NCBI GenBank assembly: GCA_963762435.1
Contig: CAVXLN010000020.1
Location: forward strand, 124,001 to 188,000
Reading direction: 5' to 3'
Source: JAXDMU01 sp963762435
Lineage (GTDB): Bacteria; Pseudomonadota; Alphaproteobacteria; ATCC43930; CGMCC-115725
Length of the DNA: 64,000 nt
Below, in pieces: positions 42,580 to 51,158 of the stretch; position 1 is the first letter of the stretch, and each line of letters starts with the position of its first letter. Both the position numbers and the translations under genes were made by a program. The notes under the pieces were generated by a model. That model worked only from the letters and a program-made list of their open reading frames with translations. It ran no database searches and was not told the DNA's origin.

Positions 42580-44588
42580 TGTCCGGCCTCTTCACCATGT
42601 CCTTCTCGATCGTCGAGCTCGGCCATTTCGCGCTGACGCTGGCGCTCGCCGTGGCGCTGGCGCAATCGATCGTGCCGATGATCGGGGCGGCTCGCCAGCA
42701 TCGCGGCATGATGGAGCTGGCCGATTCAGCGGCACTCCTGCAGTTCGCGCTCGTGGCATTCGCCTTCCTGGCGTTGATGCAGGCCTATGTCTCGTCCGAT
42801 TTCTCGGTCCTGAACGTCATCCGCAACAGCCATTCGGCCAAGCCGCTGCTCTACAAGATCTCGGGCGTGTGGAGCAACCATGAGGGCTCGATGCTGCTCT
42901 GGGTGCTGATCCTGACCGTCTATGGTGCGGCTGTCGCACTCTTCGGCCGCAATCTGCCGCCGGCTTTGAAGGCGCGGGTGCTGTCGGTGCAGGCGATGAT
43001 CTCGGTCGGGTTCCTGACCTTCATCCTCTTCACCTCGAACCCGTTCCTGCGCGTGGGCGCCGCACCGCCGGACGGGCAGGGGATGAATCCCATCCTTCAG
43101 GATCCGGGCCTGGCCTTCCATCCGCCCTTTCTCTATCTGGGCTATGTCGGCTTCTCGATGGCGTTTTCCTTCGCCGTCGCCGCCCTCATCGAGGGCCGCG
43201 TCGATGCCGCCTGGGCGCGCTGGGTCCGGCCCTGGACGCTGGCCGCCTGGTGTGCGCTGACCACGGGCATCTGCCTCGGATCCTGGTGGGCCTATTACGA
43301 GCTCGGCTGGGGCGGCTGGTGGGCCTGGGATCCAGTCGAGAATGCCAGCTTCATGCCTTGGCTGTCCGGCACGGCGCTGCTTCACTCGGCGATCGTGGTC
43401 GAGAAGCGCGGCACGCTCAAAAGCTGGACGATCTTTTTAGCACTCCTGACCTTCGCGCTGTCGCTGCTCGGCACCTTCCTGGTGCGGTCGGGCGTCTTGA
43501 CCTCCGTCCATGCCTTCGCGGTCGATCCGGCGCGTGGCGCCTTCATCCTGGCACTGCTCGTCCTCGTCATCGGCGGCTCGCTGATGCTCTTTGCGATCCG
43601 GGCGCCCGCACTCCGCGCAACCGGCAGCTTCGCGCCGATCTCGCGCGAAGGTGCCCTCGTGCTCAACAACGTGCTGCTCGCCATCGCCGCCTTCACGGTG
43701 CTTTTGGGGACGCTCTATCCGCTCTTCCTCGACTCGATCGGCGGCGCCAAGATCTCGGTCGGCGTGCCCTACTTCAACGCCACCTTCGTGCCGCTGATGG
43801 TGCCGCTGCTCGTCGCCATGGCGGCCGGTCCGTTCATGACCTGGAAGCGCGCCGACCTGCCGGCAGTGCTGGCGAAGCTCAAGCTCGCCTTCGTTGCCGC
43901 GATCGCCATTGCCGCGGCGACGGCGCTCCTGAGCGGCGGCAAGCCGGCGCTGGCGCCCCTGGGGCTCGGCCTCGCCGCCTGGCTCCTGATCGGAACGCTC
44001 GCCGAGCTTGCCGGCCGCCTCCGCTTGTTCCAGGCGCCGGCCGAGGCCTGGCGGCGGGCGCGCAACCTGCAGCGTGCGGCCTGGGGCATGTCGATCGCCC
44101 ATGCCGGCCTCGCCTTGACCATCGCCGGCATCACCGTCTCGACCGGCTGGCAGGCGGAGCGGATCGAGGTGGTGAAACCGGGCGATACCGTGATGCTCGC
44201 AGGCGATTCCTATCGCTTCGAGGGCACGAAGCCGGTCCAAGGCCCGAATTTCACCGCCGACGAGGCGACCATCACCGTCACGCGCGGCGGTGCGCCGATC
44301 GCCATCATGCATCCCTCGCGCAAATCCTACGCGCTGCAAGGCATGAATGTCGCCGATGTCGCGATCCATACCAACGGCTTCGAGGATCGCTATGTCGTCC
44401 TCGGCGACCCACAGCCGGAGGGCGGCTGGGTCGTGCGCATCTATGACAATCCGCTCGTCCCTTTCATCTGGTTCGGTGCCCTCATCATGGCGGTGGGCGG
44501 CATCGTCTCCTTGAGCGACCGGCGGCTGCGCATCGGCGCGCCCCTGCGCAAGGCACGGCCCGTGGAAGGATCGCATGTCTCTGCCTGA
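42576..44588 (+). CDS. ccmF: Cytochrome c haem lyase subunit CcmF
   Basis: A 670-residue membrane protein with about 15 membrane segments. The WWD domain reads GSWWAYYELGWGGWWAWDPVENASFMPWL. It has flanking haem-ligand histidines (SNHEGSMLLW before it, GTALLHSAI after it) and a C-terminal periplasmic domain (VTRGGAPIAIMHPSRKSY). It transfers haem from CcmE to apocytochromes with CcmH. The start ATG overlaps ccmE; the end overlaps ccmG by 14 bases. Confidence 0.96.
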   Translation: MMSGLFTMSFSIVELGHFALTLALAVALAQSIVPMIGAARQHRGMMELADSAALLQFALVAFAFLALMQAYVSSDFSVLNVIRNSHSAKPLLYKISGVWSNHEGSMLLWVLILTVYGAAVALFGRNLPPALKARVLSVQAMISVGFLTFILFTSNPFLRVGAAPPDGQGMNPILQDPGLAFHPPFLYLGYVGFSMAFSFAVAALIEGRVDAAWARWVRPWTLAAWCALTTGICLGSWWAYYELGWGGWWAWDPVENASFMPWLSGTALLHSAIVVEKRGTLKSWTIFLALLTFALSLLGTFLVRSGVLTSVHAFAVDPARGAFILALLVLVIGGSLMLFAIRAPALRATGSFAPISREGALVLNNVLLAIAAFTVLLGTLYPLFLDSIGGAKISVGVPYFNATFVPLMVPLLVAMAAGPFMTWKRADLPAVLAKLKLAFVAAIAIAAATALLSGGKPALAPLGLGLAAWLLIGTLAELAGRLRLFQAPAEAWRRARNLQRAAWGMSIAHAGLALTIAGITVSTGWQAERIEVVKPGDTVMLAGDSYRFEGTKPVQGPNFTADEATITVTRGGAPIAIMHPSRKSYALQGMNVADVAIHTNGFEDRYVVLGDPQPEGGWVVRIYDNPLVPFIWFGALIMAVGGIVSLSDRRLRIGAPLRKARPVEGSHVSA

Positions 44589-45138
44589 CGCTCCGCGGCG
44601 AGGCGGGCTGCATCTGCTGATGCTGCTGCCGATCCTGGGCTTTCTGGTACTCGTCGGGTTCTTCGTGCTCGGCCTCAGGCGCGATCCCTCGCTGCTGCCC
44701 TCGGCCATGATCGACAAGCCCGCACCGGACTTCAATCTTCCGTCGCTCGAAGCCGATCGGCCGGGCCTCGCCCGCGCCGATCTCGGCGGCAAGCCGGCAC
44801 TGGTCAATTTCTTCGCATCCTGGTGCGTGCCCTGCCGCGCCGAGCATGCGACGCTCTCAGGCTTGGCGGCGAGCGGCGACGTGCCGCTCTATGGCATTGC
44901 CTACAAGGACAAGCCGGCCGCTTCCCAGCGCTTCCTGAGCGATCTCGGCGATCCCTATCAGCGCATCGGCATCGACGCCGACGGCAGGACGGCAATCGAT
45001 TTCGGCGTCTATGGCGTGCCCGAGACCTATATCGTCGATGCCACGGGCGCCATCCGCTATCGCTGGGTCGGTCCCTTGACCGCGGAGGCGCTCTCGACCG
45101 AGATCCTGCCGCGCCTGGCCGCCCTCAAGGGCCACTGA
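44575..45138 (+). CDS. ccmG: Thiol:disulfide interchange protein CcmG/DsbE
   Basis: A 187-residue membrane-anchored thioredoxin (hydrophobic helix about 14-34). The redox centre is WCVPC in FFASWCVPCRAEH (about residues 84-88), with the CcmG-specific GVYGVPETYIVDATG holding the cis-Pro. It keeps apocytochrome CxxCH thiols reduced for haem attachment. It overlaps ccmF by 14 bases and shares one base with the ccmH start. Confidence 0.95.
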   Translation: MSLPDAPRRGGLHLLMLLPILGFLVLVGFFVLGLRRDPSLLPSAMIDKPAPDFNLPSLEADRPGLARADLGGKPALVNFFASWCVPCRAEHATLSGLAASGDVPLYGIAYKDKPAASQRFLSDLGDPYQRIGIDADGRTAIDFGVYGVPETYIVDATGAIRYRWVGPLTAEALSTEILPRLAALKGH

Positions 45139-45602
45139 TGCGGCAGCTTCGTCTCCTGCTGCTTCTGCTCGCCTTGCTGCCGCTGCCGGCAGGGGCGGTC
45201 AATCCCGATGAGAGGCTGGCCGACCCGGCACTCGAGGCGCGCGCGCGTCAGCTGAGCCAAGGGCTGCGCTGTCTCGTCTGCCAGAATCAGTCGATCGACG
45301 ATTCCAACGCCGATCTCGCCCATGATCTGCGCGTCATCGTGCGCGAGCGGATCAAGGCCGGCGACAGCGATGCACAGGTGGTCGAATATCTGCGCGCCCG
45401 CTATGGCGACTATATTCTGCTGCGCCCGCCGGTCGAGACCGAGACGTTCATTCTGTGGTTCGGCCCGCCGGTCCTGCTGATCGGCGCCGGGATCGCGATC
45501 TGGCTGCTCGCGCGGCGGCGGCGGCAATTGCCGCCGGAGATGCCGCTCGACCCGGTCGAACGCGCCAAGCTCGATGCGTTGCTCAAGGCGGATGGCGGCT
45601 GA
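45138..45602 (+). CDS. ccmH: Cytochrome c maturation protein CcmH (CycL)
   Basis: A 154-residue protein. It has a signal peptide (LRLLLLLLALLPLPAGAV), the redox motif LRCLVCQNQSIDDSNADLAHDLR and one C-terminal membrane helix (about 105-126, FILWFGPPVLLIGAGIAIWLLA). It reduces or presents the apocytochrome for ligation. The ATG at 45138 reuses the last base of the ccmG stop (TGATG), and its stop is used in the same way by ccmI. Confidence 0.95.
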   Translation: MRQLRLLLLLLALLPLPAGAVNPDERLADPALEARARQLSQGLRCLVCQNQSIDDSNADLAHDLRVIVRERIKAGDSDAQVVEYLRARYGDYILLRPPVETETFILWFGPPVLLIGAGIAIWLLARRRRQLPPEMPLDPVERAKLDALLKADGG

Positions 45603-46882
45603 TGCTGCTGTGGCTCGCCCTGGCACTGATGACAGGCATGGTGCTCCTGTTCCTGCTTCGTCCGCTCTGGCGCGCGCGCGCGCCGCTGCGCCCGCGCGCC
45701 GAGTTCGATCTTGCAATCTGGCGCGACCAGCTGGCGGAGATCGATCGCGATGTCGCGCGCGGCGTGCTGACGAGCGAAGAAGCCGTCGCGGCCCGGCTCG
45801 AGATCGAACGCCGCGTCTTGCGGTCGGCCGCGTCACCGCAGGCGGAAGCCGATGCCGGGCGTGCGACGCTGTCGGCCCGCATCGCCGCCTTCGCGGTGAT
45901 CATCCTCGTGCCGTTCTTGTCGGTCGGCCTCTATCTCACGCTGGGGGCACCCGGCCTGCCGGATGAGCCGCTTGCCGCCCGCCAGAACGAGACCAAGCTG
46001 CTGCGCGCCGATGGCAGCCTCGATCTCGTCAAGGCGCGGCAAAGCCTGGAGGAGAAGCTCAAGGAGCATCCGGACAGTCTCGAAGGCTGGCTGCTGCTGG
46101 CCCGGGCCGACGGCGCGCTCGAAGATTGGGGCGCCGCCCATACCGCGCTCGACAAGGCGCTCGAGCTCTCCAAGCGCGATCCGAGCGTGCTCGAATCCTA
46201 TGGCGAGCTACTGGTCGGCGAGGCCGACGGGCTGGTGACGCCGAAGGCGCAAGCCATGTTCCAGGAGGCAGTCGGCCCGCAGCGCTTCACCAGCCGCTAC
46301 TATCTGGCGCTCGGCAAGGCGCAGCACGGCGATCTTGCGGGCGCTCTCGCCGATTGGCGCGCCATCGAGAAGGATGCGCCGCCGGACGCTCGCTGGCTGC
46401 CCAATGTCCGCAGTGTCATTGCCCAGGCGGAGCAGGAGCAGAAGGCCGGTCCCGAGCCGCCCTCGGCACCGCAATCCTCACCCGCATCGCCGCCGGCAGA
46501 GGGGGCGAAGCCGCCTGCCGAGATGGCGGCGATCATGTCCCTGCCGCCCGAGCAGCGGCTGGAGGCGATCCGCAGCATGGTTGCAGGGCTGGCCGCACGG
46601 CTCAAGGACCATCCGGACGATCTCGAGGGCTGGAAACGGCTGGCACGCTCCTATCGCGTGCTCGGCCAGGCGGGCGATTCGGCGGATGCCTACGGCCATG
46701 CCGCATCACTCGCACCCAGCGACGCCTCGTTGCTGGCCGACCAGGCGCAGGCGCTGCAACAGGCCGGCCGCAAGGACGAGGCGATCGCGGCCTGGCAGCG
46801 GCTTCTGAAACAGATCCCGACCGGCACACCCGACGCCGAGCACGTCAAACAGGCGCTCGCAGCGCTGGGCGTGCCGCAATAG
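45602..46882 (+). CDS. ccmI: Cytochrome c biogenesis TPR protein CcmI
   Basis: A 426-residue protein. Two membrane helices (about 3-22 and 95-115) flank a coiled cytoplasmic loop (FDLAIWRDQLAEIDRDVARGVLTSEEA, the CcmI signature). A large periplasmic TPR part follows (LEEKLKEHPDSLEGWLLLARADGALED and LAARLKDHPDDLEGWKRLARSYRVLGQ), with a Pro/Ala-rich linker between the two TPR blocks. It holds apocytochrome c for the lyase. It is last in the ccm cluster; its stop overlaps the first base of the second copy of the 49-bp repeat. Confidence 0.93.
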   Translation: MLLWLALALMTGMVLLFLLRPLWRARAPLRPRAEFDLAIWRDQLAEIDRDVARGVLTSEEAVAARLEIERRVLRSAASPQAEADAGRATLSARIAAFAVIILVPFLSVGLYLTLGAPGLPDEPLAARQNETKLLRADGSLDLVKARQSLEEKLKEHPDSLEGWLLLARADGALEDWGAAHTALDKALELSKRDPSVLESYGELLVGEADGLVTPKAQAMFQEAVGPQRFTSRYYLALGKAQHGDLAGALADWRAIEKDAPPDARWLPNVRSVIAQAEQEQKAGPEPPSAPQSSPASPPAEGAKPPAEMAAIMSLPPEQRLEAIRSMVAGLAARLKDHPDDLEGWKRLARSYRVLGQAGDSADAYGHAASLAPSDASLLADQAQALQQAGRKDEAIAAWQRLLKQIPTGTPDAEHVKQALAALGVPQ

Positions 46883-46930
46883 CGCAGGATGATTTCAGGT
46901 CGAATCGACCTGAAATCTGAATCCTTCGCT
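46882..46930. repeat. 49-bp palindromic repeat, copy 2 (after ccmI)
   Basis: Identical over 49 bases to 18545-18593, starting at the last base of the ccmI stop. Same 27-base perfect palindrome core. The flanking DNA is unrelated, so the conserved unit is exactly the repeat. Its place at the end of an operon, 11 bp before the end of the convergent PEP-CTERM gene, fits a bidirectional transcript-end or mRNA-protecting hairpin. Confidence 0.85.
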
Positions 46931-46941
46931 CATCCAACAGT

Positions 46942-47574
46942 TCAGCGCCGCCGGCGAACCAGACCGAGCCCGATGAGGCCGGCCGCGGCAATGGCAAGCG
47001 AGGCCGGCTCGGGCACGGCAACCGGGCCGAGATCGGTCACCGAGACATCGTCGAGCGAGACGAAGGAGCTGTTGTCCTCGCCGAAGAAGGCGAGGAGGGT
47101 GGCAGCACTCGTCGCCGTCACGGTGAAGCTCTCGAGCTCGTAAGCACCATTGACCGCCGGCGGGTTGATCACCGAGAGCAGCGTCGCAGCACCGAAATCG
47201 GCCGTGAATGAGGCTGGAATCTGGCCCGAAGGGGCGACGAAGAAGCTGATGTCGTAACGATCGCCGGCAATGGTCGAGATCGATTGCGACAGCTCGTCGG
47301 GCACATCGCCGAACGCGCCGAACGCCACGAAGCCGGTGCCGCTGTGCGGGCCGAACGGGGCCGGCGGCGAGGGCGGGTCGATCGCGAAGTCGGAGCTGTT
47401 GGCGGCGGGTGTGAAGGCCCAGCCGATGGGGGCCGTTTCCTGCGACGGCGCATCGAGCTCGAAGCCGCAATTCTGCACCAGATTGCCGGCGATCGTGCCG
47501 CACAGGCTCGAGGCCGCCTCGGCCCGCCCCGCAGCAGCGATCGCCAAGGCGGTAACGATGAATCGGAAGCGCAT
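46942..47574 (-). CDS. PEP-CTERM domain exported protein
   Basis: A 210-residue protein with a signal peptide (MRFRFIVTALAIAAAGRAEAAS), a beta-rich domain of the choice-of-anchor type (NLVQNCGFELDAP, IGWAFTP, SGTGFVAFGAFG, LSQSISTIAGDRYDISFFV) and the PEP-CTERM sorting tail: VPEPAS, a hydrophobic stretch (LAIAAAGLIGLGL) and RRRR. Such proteins are cut by exosortase and often reach the surface or matrix. No exosortase gene is in the window. GAGG lies about 8 bases before the ATG at 47574. Confidence 0.88.
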   Translation of the reverse strand: MRFRFIVTALAIAAAGRAEAASSLCGTIAGNLVQNCGFELDAPSQETAPIGWAFTPAANSSDFAIDPPSPPAPFGPHSGTGFVAFGAFGDVPDELSQSISTIAGDRYDISFFVAPSGQIPASFTADFGAATLLSVINPPAVNGAYELESFTVTATSAATLLAFFGEDNSSFVSLDDVSVTDLGPVAVPEPASLAIAAAGLIGLGLVRRRR

Positions 47575-47979
47575 GTGAATATCCTCTGCGGTGATGTGCT
47601 GATTTCTGCGGACCGATAGGTCAGCAAGAATCACACCAGGCGAATATTCAGGATATTTTCTTGGATTCTGCAGGGTTGTCGGCGAGAATTGTAAAAGTAG
47701 TTAACACATCTTCAGAAAAATGACATTTTTATTGTCTTATGATTACACGAATATTGCCGGAGCGCGACCAATCCGCGCTTTGAGATGGTTTCGGTCCCTG
47801 TGCGGCGCCTCAAGGTGTAAAGAATCCGCACGGTGATGCCCTGTGCCCGTACTCAAGCGGGAAATAGGTCGCGCAACATAGCACCTGTCCGGCCCGCCGC
47901 CCGAAAGGCGTTGGGGGCTGCGGAATAAAGCGCCCGGTCCCCTGTCCACACAGTCAGAGCCACTCAATCCGAGGGACCG
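47575..47979. other. Intergenic region with candidate ECF-type promoter
   Basis: About 400 bp between the divergent PEP-CTERM and DUF305 genes. The part nearest the PEP-CTERM gene (47640-47760) is AT-rich. A GGAATAAA (47922-47929), followed 14 bases later by GTCC (47944-47947), sits about 35 bp before the DUF305 start. It resembles ECF-sigma promoters and could be read by the sigma factor encoded in the same operon. No gene was found here. Confidence 0.45.
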
Positions 47980-48369
47980 ATGCAGGCTTTCCGATCCTAT
48001 CCCGCCGTACTCGGCGTCGCCTTTGTCGTTGCATGCGTCGTCGCCGCCACCGCGTGGGCCGATGGTTCCGCCGAGAAGCTTTTCCTCAAGGAAAACGAAA
48101 CGGCCATGTCACGCATGATGGATGGCATGGATGTCAAGCCGTCGGGCGATGTCGACAAGGATTTCGTCGGCATGATGATTCCGCATCATCAGGGCGCCAT
48201 CGACATGGCGCAGGCCGAGCTGCGCTACGGCCATAACGAGCAGCTGCGCCGCATCGCCCAGGAAATCGTCGTCGAGCAACAGCAGGAAATCATCGCCATG
48301 AGGCTGGCGCTGGGTCAGCCCCTGCCGCCCTCGGCTCCGGCCCCCGATCAGCAGAAACAAGTGAAGTGA
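47980..48369 (+). CDS. DUF305 family exported protein
   Basis: A 129-residue protein with a signal peptide (about 1-27, ending ATAWADG) and a DUF305 helical domain. It contains the paired motif FVGMMIPHHQGAIDMAQAELRYG and the following helix QLRRIAQEIVVEQQQEI. The Met/His-rich motif suggests metal, perhaps copper, binding; DUF305 proteins are ferritin-like in outline but not well characterised. It heads a four-gene operon, 15 bp before the beta-propeller gene. Confidence 0.88.
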   Translation: MQAFRSYPAVLGVAFVVACVVAATAWADGSAEKLFLKENETAMSRMMDGMDVKPSGDVDKDFVGMMIPHHQGAIDMAQAELRYGHNEQLRRIAQEIVVEQQQEIIAMRLALGQPLPPSAPAPDQQKQVK

Positions 48370-48384
48370 GAGGAACACAGAGTC

Positions 48385-49833
48385 ATGCGCATTCCTTATC
48401 TGGCGCTCGTTTTGCTGGCCGGTACCGCCACTTCCGCCTCGGCCGGACAGCCGCCCTATGGCACCACCACGCCGGACATTCCACTGAGCTCGCATGATCG
48501 CGTCTACGCCGCCGAGCAATTCTCCAACACCGTCTCGGTGACGGATCCGGCGACTAACAAGCTGGTCGGCGTCATCCGCTTGGGCGATCCGCAGCCGACC
48601 AATTTCAGCCCGCTCTACAAGGGCCAGGTGCTGGTGCATGGCATGGGCTTCTCGCCCGATCACAAGACCCTCGCCGTGGTCTCGATCGGCTCCAACTCGG
48701 TGACATTCATCGACACGGCCACCAACAAGGTGCTGCACACGACTTATATCGGCCGCTCGCCGCACGAGGCCTTCTTCACGCCGGACGGAAAGGAAATCTG
48801 GGTCACGGTGCGCGGCGAGGATTACATCTCGGTGATCGATGCCAAGAGCTTCGAGGAGACCGCGCGGATCAAGACGCCGGCCGGACCGGGCATGCAGATC
48901 TTCTCGCCCGACGGCAAGTACGGCTATGTCTGCTCCTCCTTCAATCCCGAGACTGACATCTTCACCGTCGCCGACCACAAGCTCGCCGGCACGGTCACGC
49001 AGGCGAGCCCCTTCTGCCCGAACATCGCAGCCACGCCCGACGGCAAGCAGGTCTGGTTCACCCTCAAGGATACGGGCAAGACCCAAGTCTTCGATGCCCA
49101 GCCGCCCTTCAAGCTCTTGACCACGATCGATACCGGCCCGATCACCAACCACGTCAATTTCGCCACGAACGCCAAGGGCACCTTCGCCTATGTCACGATC
49201 GGCGGGCTCAACGAGATCAAGGTGTTCGACACCAAGGACTTCGCCCAGGTCGCAACCATTCCGGTCGGCAACCTGCCGCATGGCGTCTGGCCCTCGGGCG
49301 ATGGCAGCCGCGTCTATGTCGGCCTCGAGAATGCCGACCAGCTGGCCGCCATCGACACCATGACCAACAAGGTGATCGCCACTATCCCGATCGGCCAGGC
49401 GCCGCAAGCGGTCGTCTATGTGCCGGATGCGGTACCGTCCGGCGATGGCACTGCGGGCCTTGAGGCGCTGGGCGTCGCCGGTGCTGCGGCGCATCTCACC
49501 CTGGTCGCGGCCAGCGGCGATCGCGGCGGGACGGCACCGACGAGCGTCACCCTGTTCGACCAGGGCCTGACCCAGGTGCTGCAAGCCTCGGTCACCGGGC
49601 TCGAGCCCAAGAAGCCCTATATCCTGGCGCTGGCAACCCATGCCGACGGCAAGGGCGAGCTGCAGCCGCTCGCGAAATTCATGACGAATCCGGCCGGATC
49701 GGCGATCGTCAACGCACTCGGGCCGATCCGCCAGATCGTCGAGAGTGATGTCAAAGCGGAGAAGCGCTATCTGGTGATCGCCCCAGCGACTGACGCCGGT
49801 ACGGGCACGCCGGCGCAAATCGAACGGCCTTGA
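48385..49833 (+). CDS. YncE-like beta-propeller exported protein
   Basis: A 482-residue protein with a signal peptide (MRIPYLALVLLAGTATSASAG) and a seven-bladed propeller of YVTN/YncE type. Blade-like repeats include VYAAEQFSNTVSVTDPATNKLVGVIRLG, VTFIDTATNKVLHTTYIGRSPHEAFFTPDGKEIWVTV and AAIDTMTNKVIATIPIGQAPQAVVYVP. A C-terminal domain (about 355-482) lies outside the propeller. The ligand is unknown; some homologues bind DNA or metals. It is 10 bp before the ECF sigma gene, implying co-regulation. Confidence 0.88.
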   Translation: MRIPYLALVLLAGTATSASAGQPPYGTTTPDIPLSSHDRVYAAEQFSNTVSVTDPATNKLVGVIRLGDPQPTNFSPLYKGQVLVHGMGFSPDHKTLAVVSIGSNSVTFIDTATNKVLHTTYIGRSPHEAFFTPDGKEIWVTVRGEDYISVIDAKSFEETARIKTPAGPGMQIFSPDGKYGYVCSSFNPETDIFTVADHKLAGTVTQASPFCPNIAATPDGKQVWFTLKDTGKTQVFDAQPPFKLLTTIDTGPITNHVNFATNAKGTFAYVTIGGLNEIKVFDTKDFAQVATIPVGNLPHGVWPSGDGSRVYVGLENADQLAAIDTMTNKVIATIPIGQAPQAVVYVPDAVPSGDGTAGLEALGVAGAAAHLTLVAASGDRGGTAPTSVTLFDQGLTQVLQASVTGLEPKKPYILALATHADGKGELQPLAKFMTNPAGSAIVNALGPIRQIVESDVKAEKRYLVIAPATDAGTGTPAQIERP

Positions 49834-49843
49834 CCGGAGCGCG

Positions 49844-50377
49844 ATGGTGAATGGGTCGGACCTGATCCTGCTTGTCGAGCCGATGATCCCGGCGCTGCGT
49901 CGCTACGCGCGCGGGTTCATCGGCGAGCGTACCCAGGCGGATGATCTGGTTCAGGACTGCCTCGAGCGCGTCGTCAGAAGCTGGCATCAACGCCGGTCCG
50001 ATGGCGAGGTGCGGAGCTGGGTCTTCACCATCCTGCATAATCTGGCGGTCAATCGGATGCTCCAGACGCGCCGGCGCGGCCGCCATGTTCCGCTCGAGGA
50101 TGCCGGCGAGGAAGCGTTCACCGTGCCGGCACCGCAGGAGCAACGGATCCGCCATGGCGAGCTGATGGCGGCCGTCGCGGCCTTGCCGCAGGAGCAGCGC
50201 GCAGTCCTGCTCCTCGTCTCGGTCGAGGATCTCTCCTATGCCGAGACCGCCAAAGCGCTGGATATTCCGATCGGGACGGTGATGTCCCGCCTTGCGCGGG
50301 CACGCGAAAAGGTCGCCGGAATGATGGAAACCGGTGTCGTGCCGGCTCGCGGTCCGTTGCTGCGGAGGGTGAAGTGA
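49844..50377 (+). CDS. ECF RNA polymerase sigma factor
   Basis: A 177-residue sigma-70 family factor with only regions 2 and 4. Region 2 (about 10-80) includes ALRRYARGFIGERTQADDLVQDCLERVVRSW and RSWVFTILHNLAVNRML; region 4 (about 113-165) includes ALPQEQRAVLLLVSVEDLSYAETAKALDIPIGTVMSRLARAREKV. It directs polymerase to stress-type promoters. The stop overlaps the anti-sigma gene start (GTGA), the usual coupling of sigma and anti-sigma. It is third in the DUF305 operon. Confidence 0.94.
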   Translation: MVNGSDLILLVEPMIPALRRYARGFIGERTQADDLVQDCLERVVRSWHQRRSDGEVRSWVFTILHNLAVNRMLQTRRRGRHVPLEDAGEEAFTVPAPQEQRIRHGELMAAVAALPQEQRAVLLLVSVEDLSYAETAKALDIPIGTVMSRLARAREKVAGMMETGVVPARGPLLRRVK

Positions 50378-51147
50378 GCGCCGAACGGCCGATCAGCGAG
50401 GAGGATCTGCAGGCCTATGTCGATGACCGGCTCGAGATAGCGCGGCAGGCTGAAGTGTCGGCGTATCTGGAGCTGCATCCGGATCTCCGGCGGCGGGTCG
50501 AGACCTACCGAGCCCAGCGCACAGCGCTTCGAGCAGCCTTGCAGCCGGCTGCTGAGGAGCCCATCCCAGGGGCACTCAATTTGCACCGGATCGTCGAGGA
50601 TCAAAAGCGCGGCCGCCCTGCCATCGGTTGGCGGAATTTGGCGGCGGGGTTGGCGTTGCTTGCCATCGGTGCCACTGGCGGCTGGTCGCTGCGCAGTGCG
50701 GAGACCGGCGGCGTCGGAGTGCTGGCGCGGGAAGCGGCGGATAGCTTCCGGGTCTATGGCAGTGATCATATCCATCCAGTCGAGCTGCGCGCCGACGACA
50801 GTGCCGAGCTGGCCGGCTGGGTAACGGCAAGCCTCGGCCGTGCCGTGCAGATCCCCGATCTGGCCCAGGCAGGCTATCGCTTCATGGGCGGCCGGATCGT
50901 GCCGACCGCGCATGGGGCCGCTGCCATGTTCATGTATGACAACGACCATGGCATCCGACTCGCGATGCTGGTTCGGCCGATGGTGTCCGAGCAGGACGCC
51001 TCGATGTCGGAGCATGCGCTCGGCGACATCAAAGGCTATGCCTGGGCGGAGAAGGGGCTGGGCTACAGCCTGGTCGGCGACGTGGCGCCGGAGCAGATCC
51101 ATCCGCTCGCCGACGAGATCCGCCGGCAAGAACGGCTGAAATCCTGA
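50374..51147 (+). CDS. Transmembrane anti-sigma factor (zinc-less)
   Basis: A 257-residue protein starting with GTG. The N-terminal helical domain (SEEDLQAYVDDRLEIARQAEVSAYLELHPDLRRRVETYRAQRTAL) is of the anti-sigma type, but the His-x3-Cys-x2-Cys zinc motif is absent. One membrane helix lies at about 88-107 (LAAGLALLAIGATGGWSL), and a periplasmic domain of about 150 residues follows (FMGGRIVPTAHGAAAMFMYDN ... LVGDVAPEQIHPLADEI). It would hold the ECF factor inactive until an envelope signal arrives. It ends the operon. Confidence 0.88.
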   Translation: MSAERPISEEDLQAYVDDRLEIARQAEVSAYLELHPDLRRRVETYRAQRTALRAALQPAAEEPIPGALNLHRIVEDQKRGRPAIGWRNLAAGLALLAIGATGGWSLRSAETGGVGVLAREAADSFRVYGSDHIHPVELRADDSAELAGWVTASLGRAVQIPDLAQAGYRFMGGRIVPTAHGAAAMFMYDNDHGIRLAMLVRPMVSEQDASMSEHALGDIKGYAWAEKGLGYSLVGDVAPEQIHPLADEIRRQERLKS

Positions 51148-51158
51148 GCGGGACCTAG

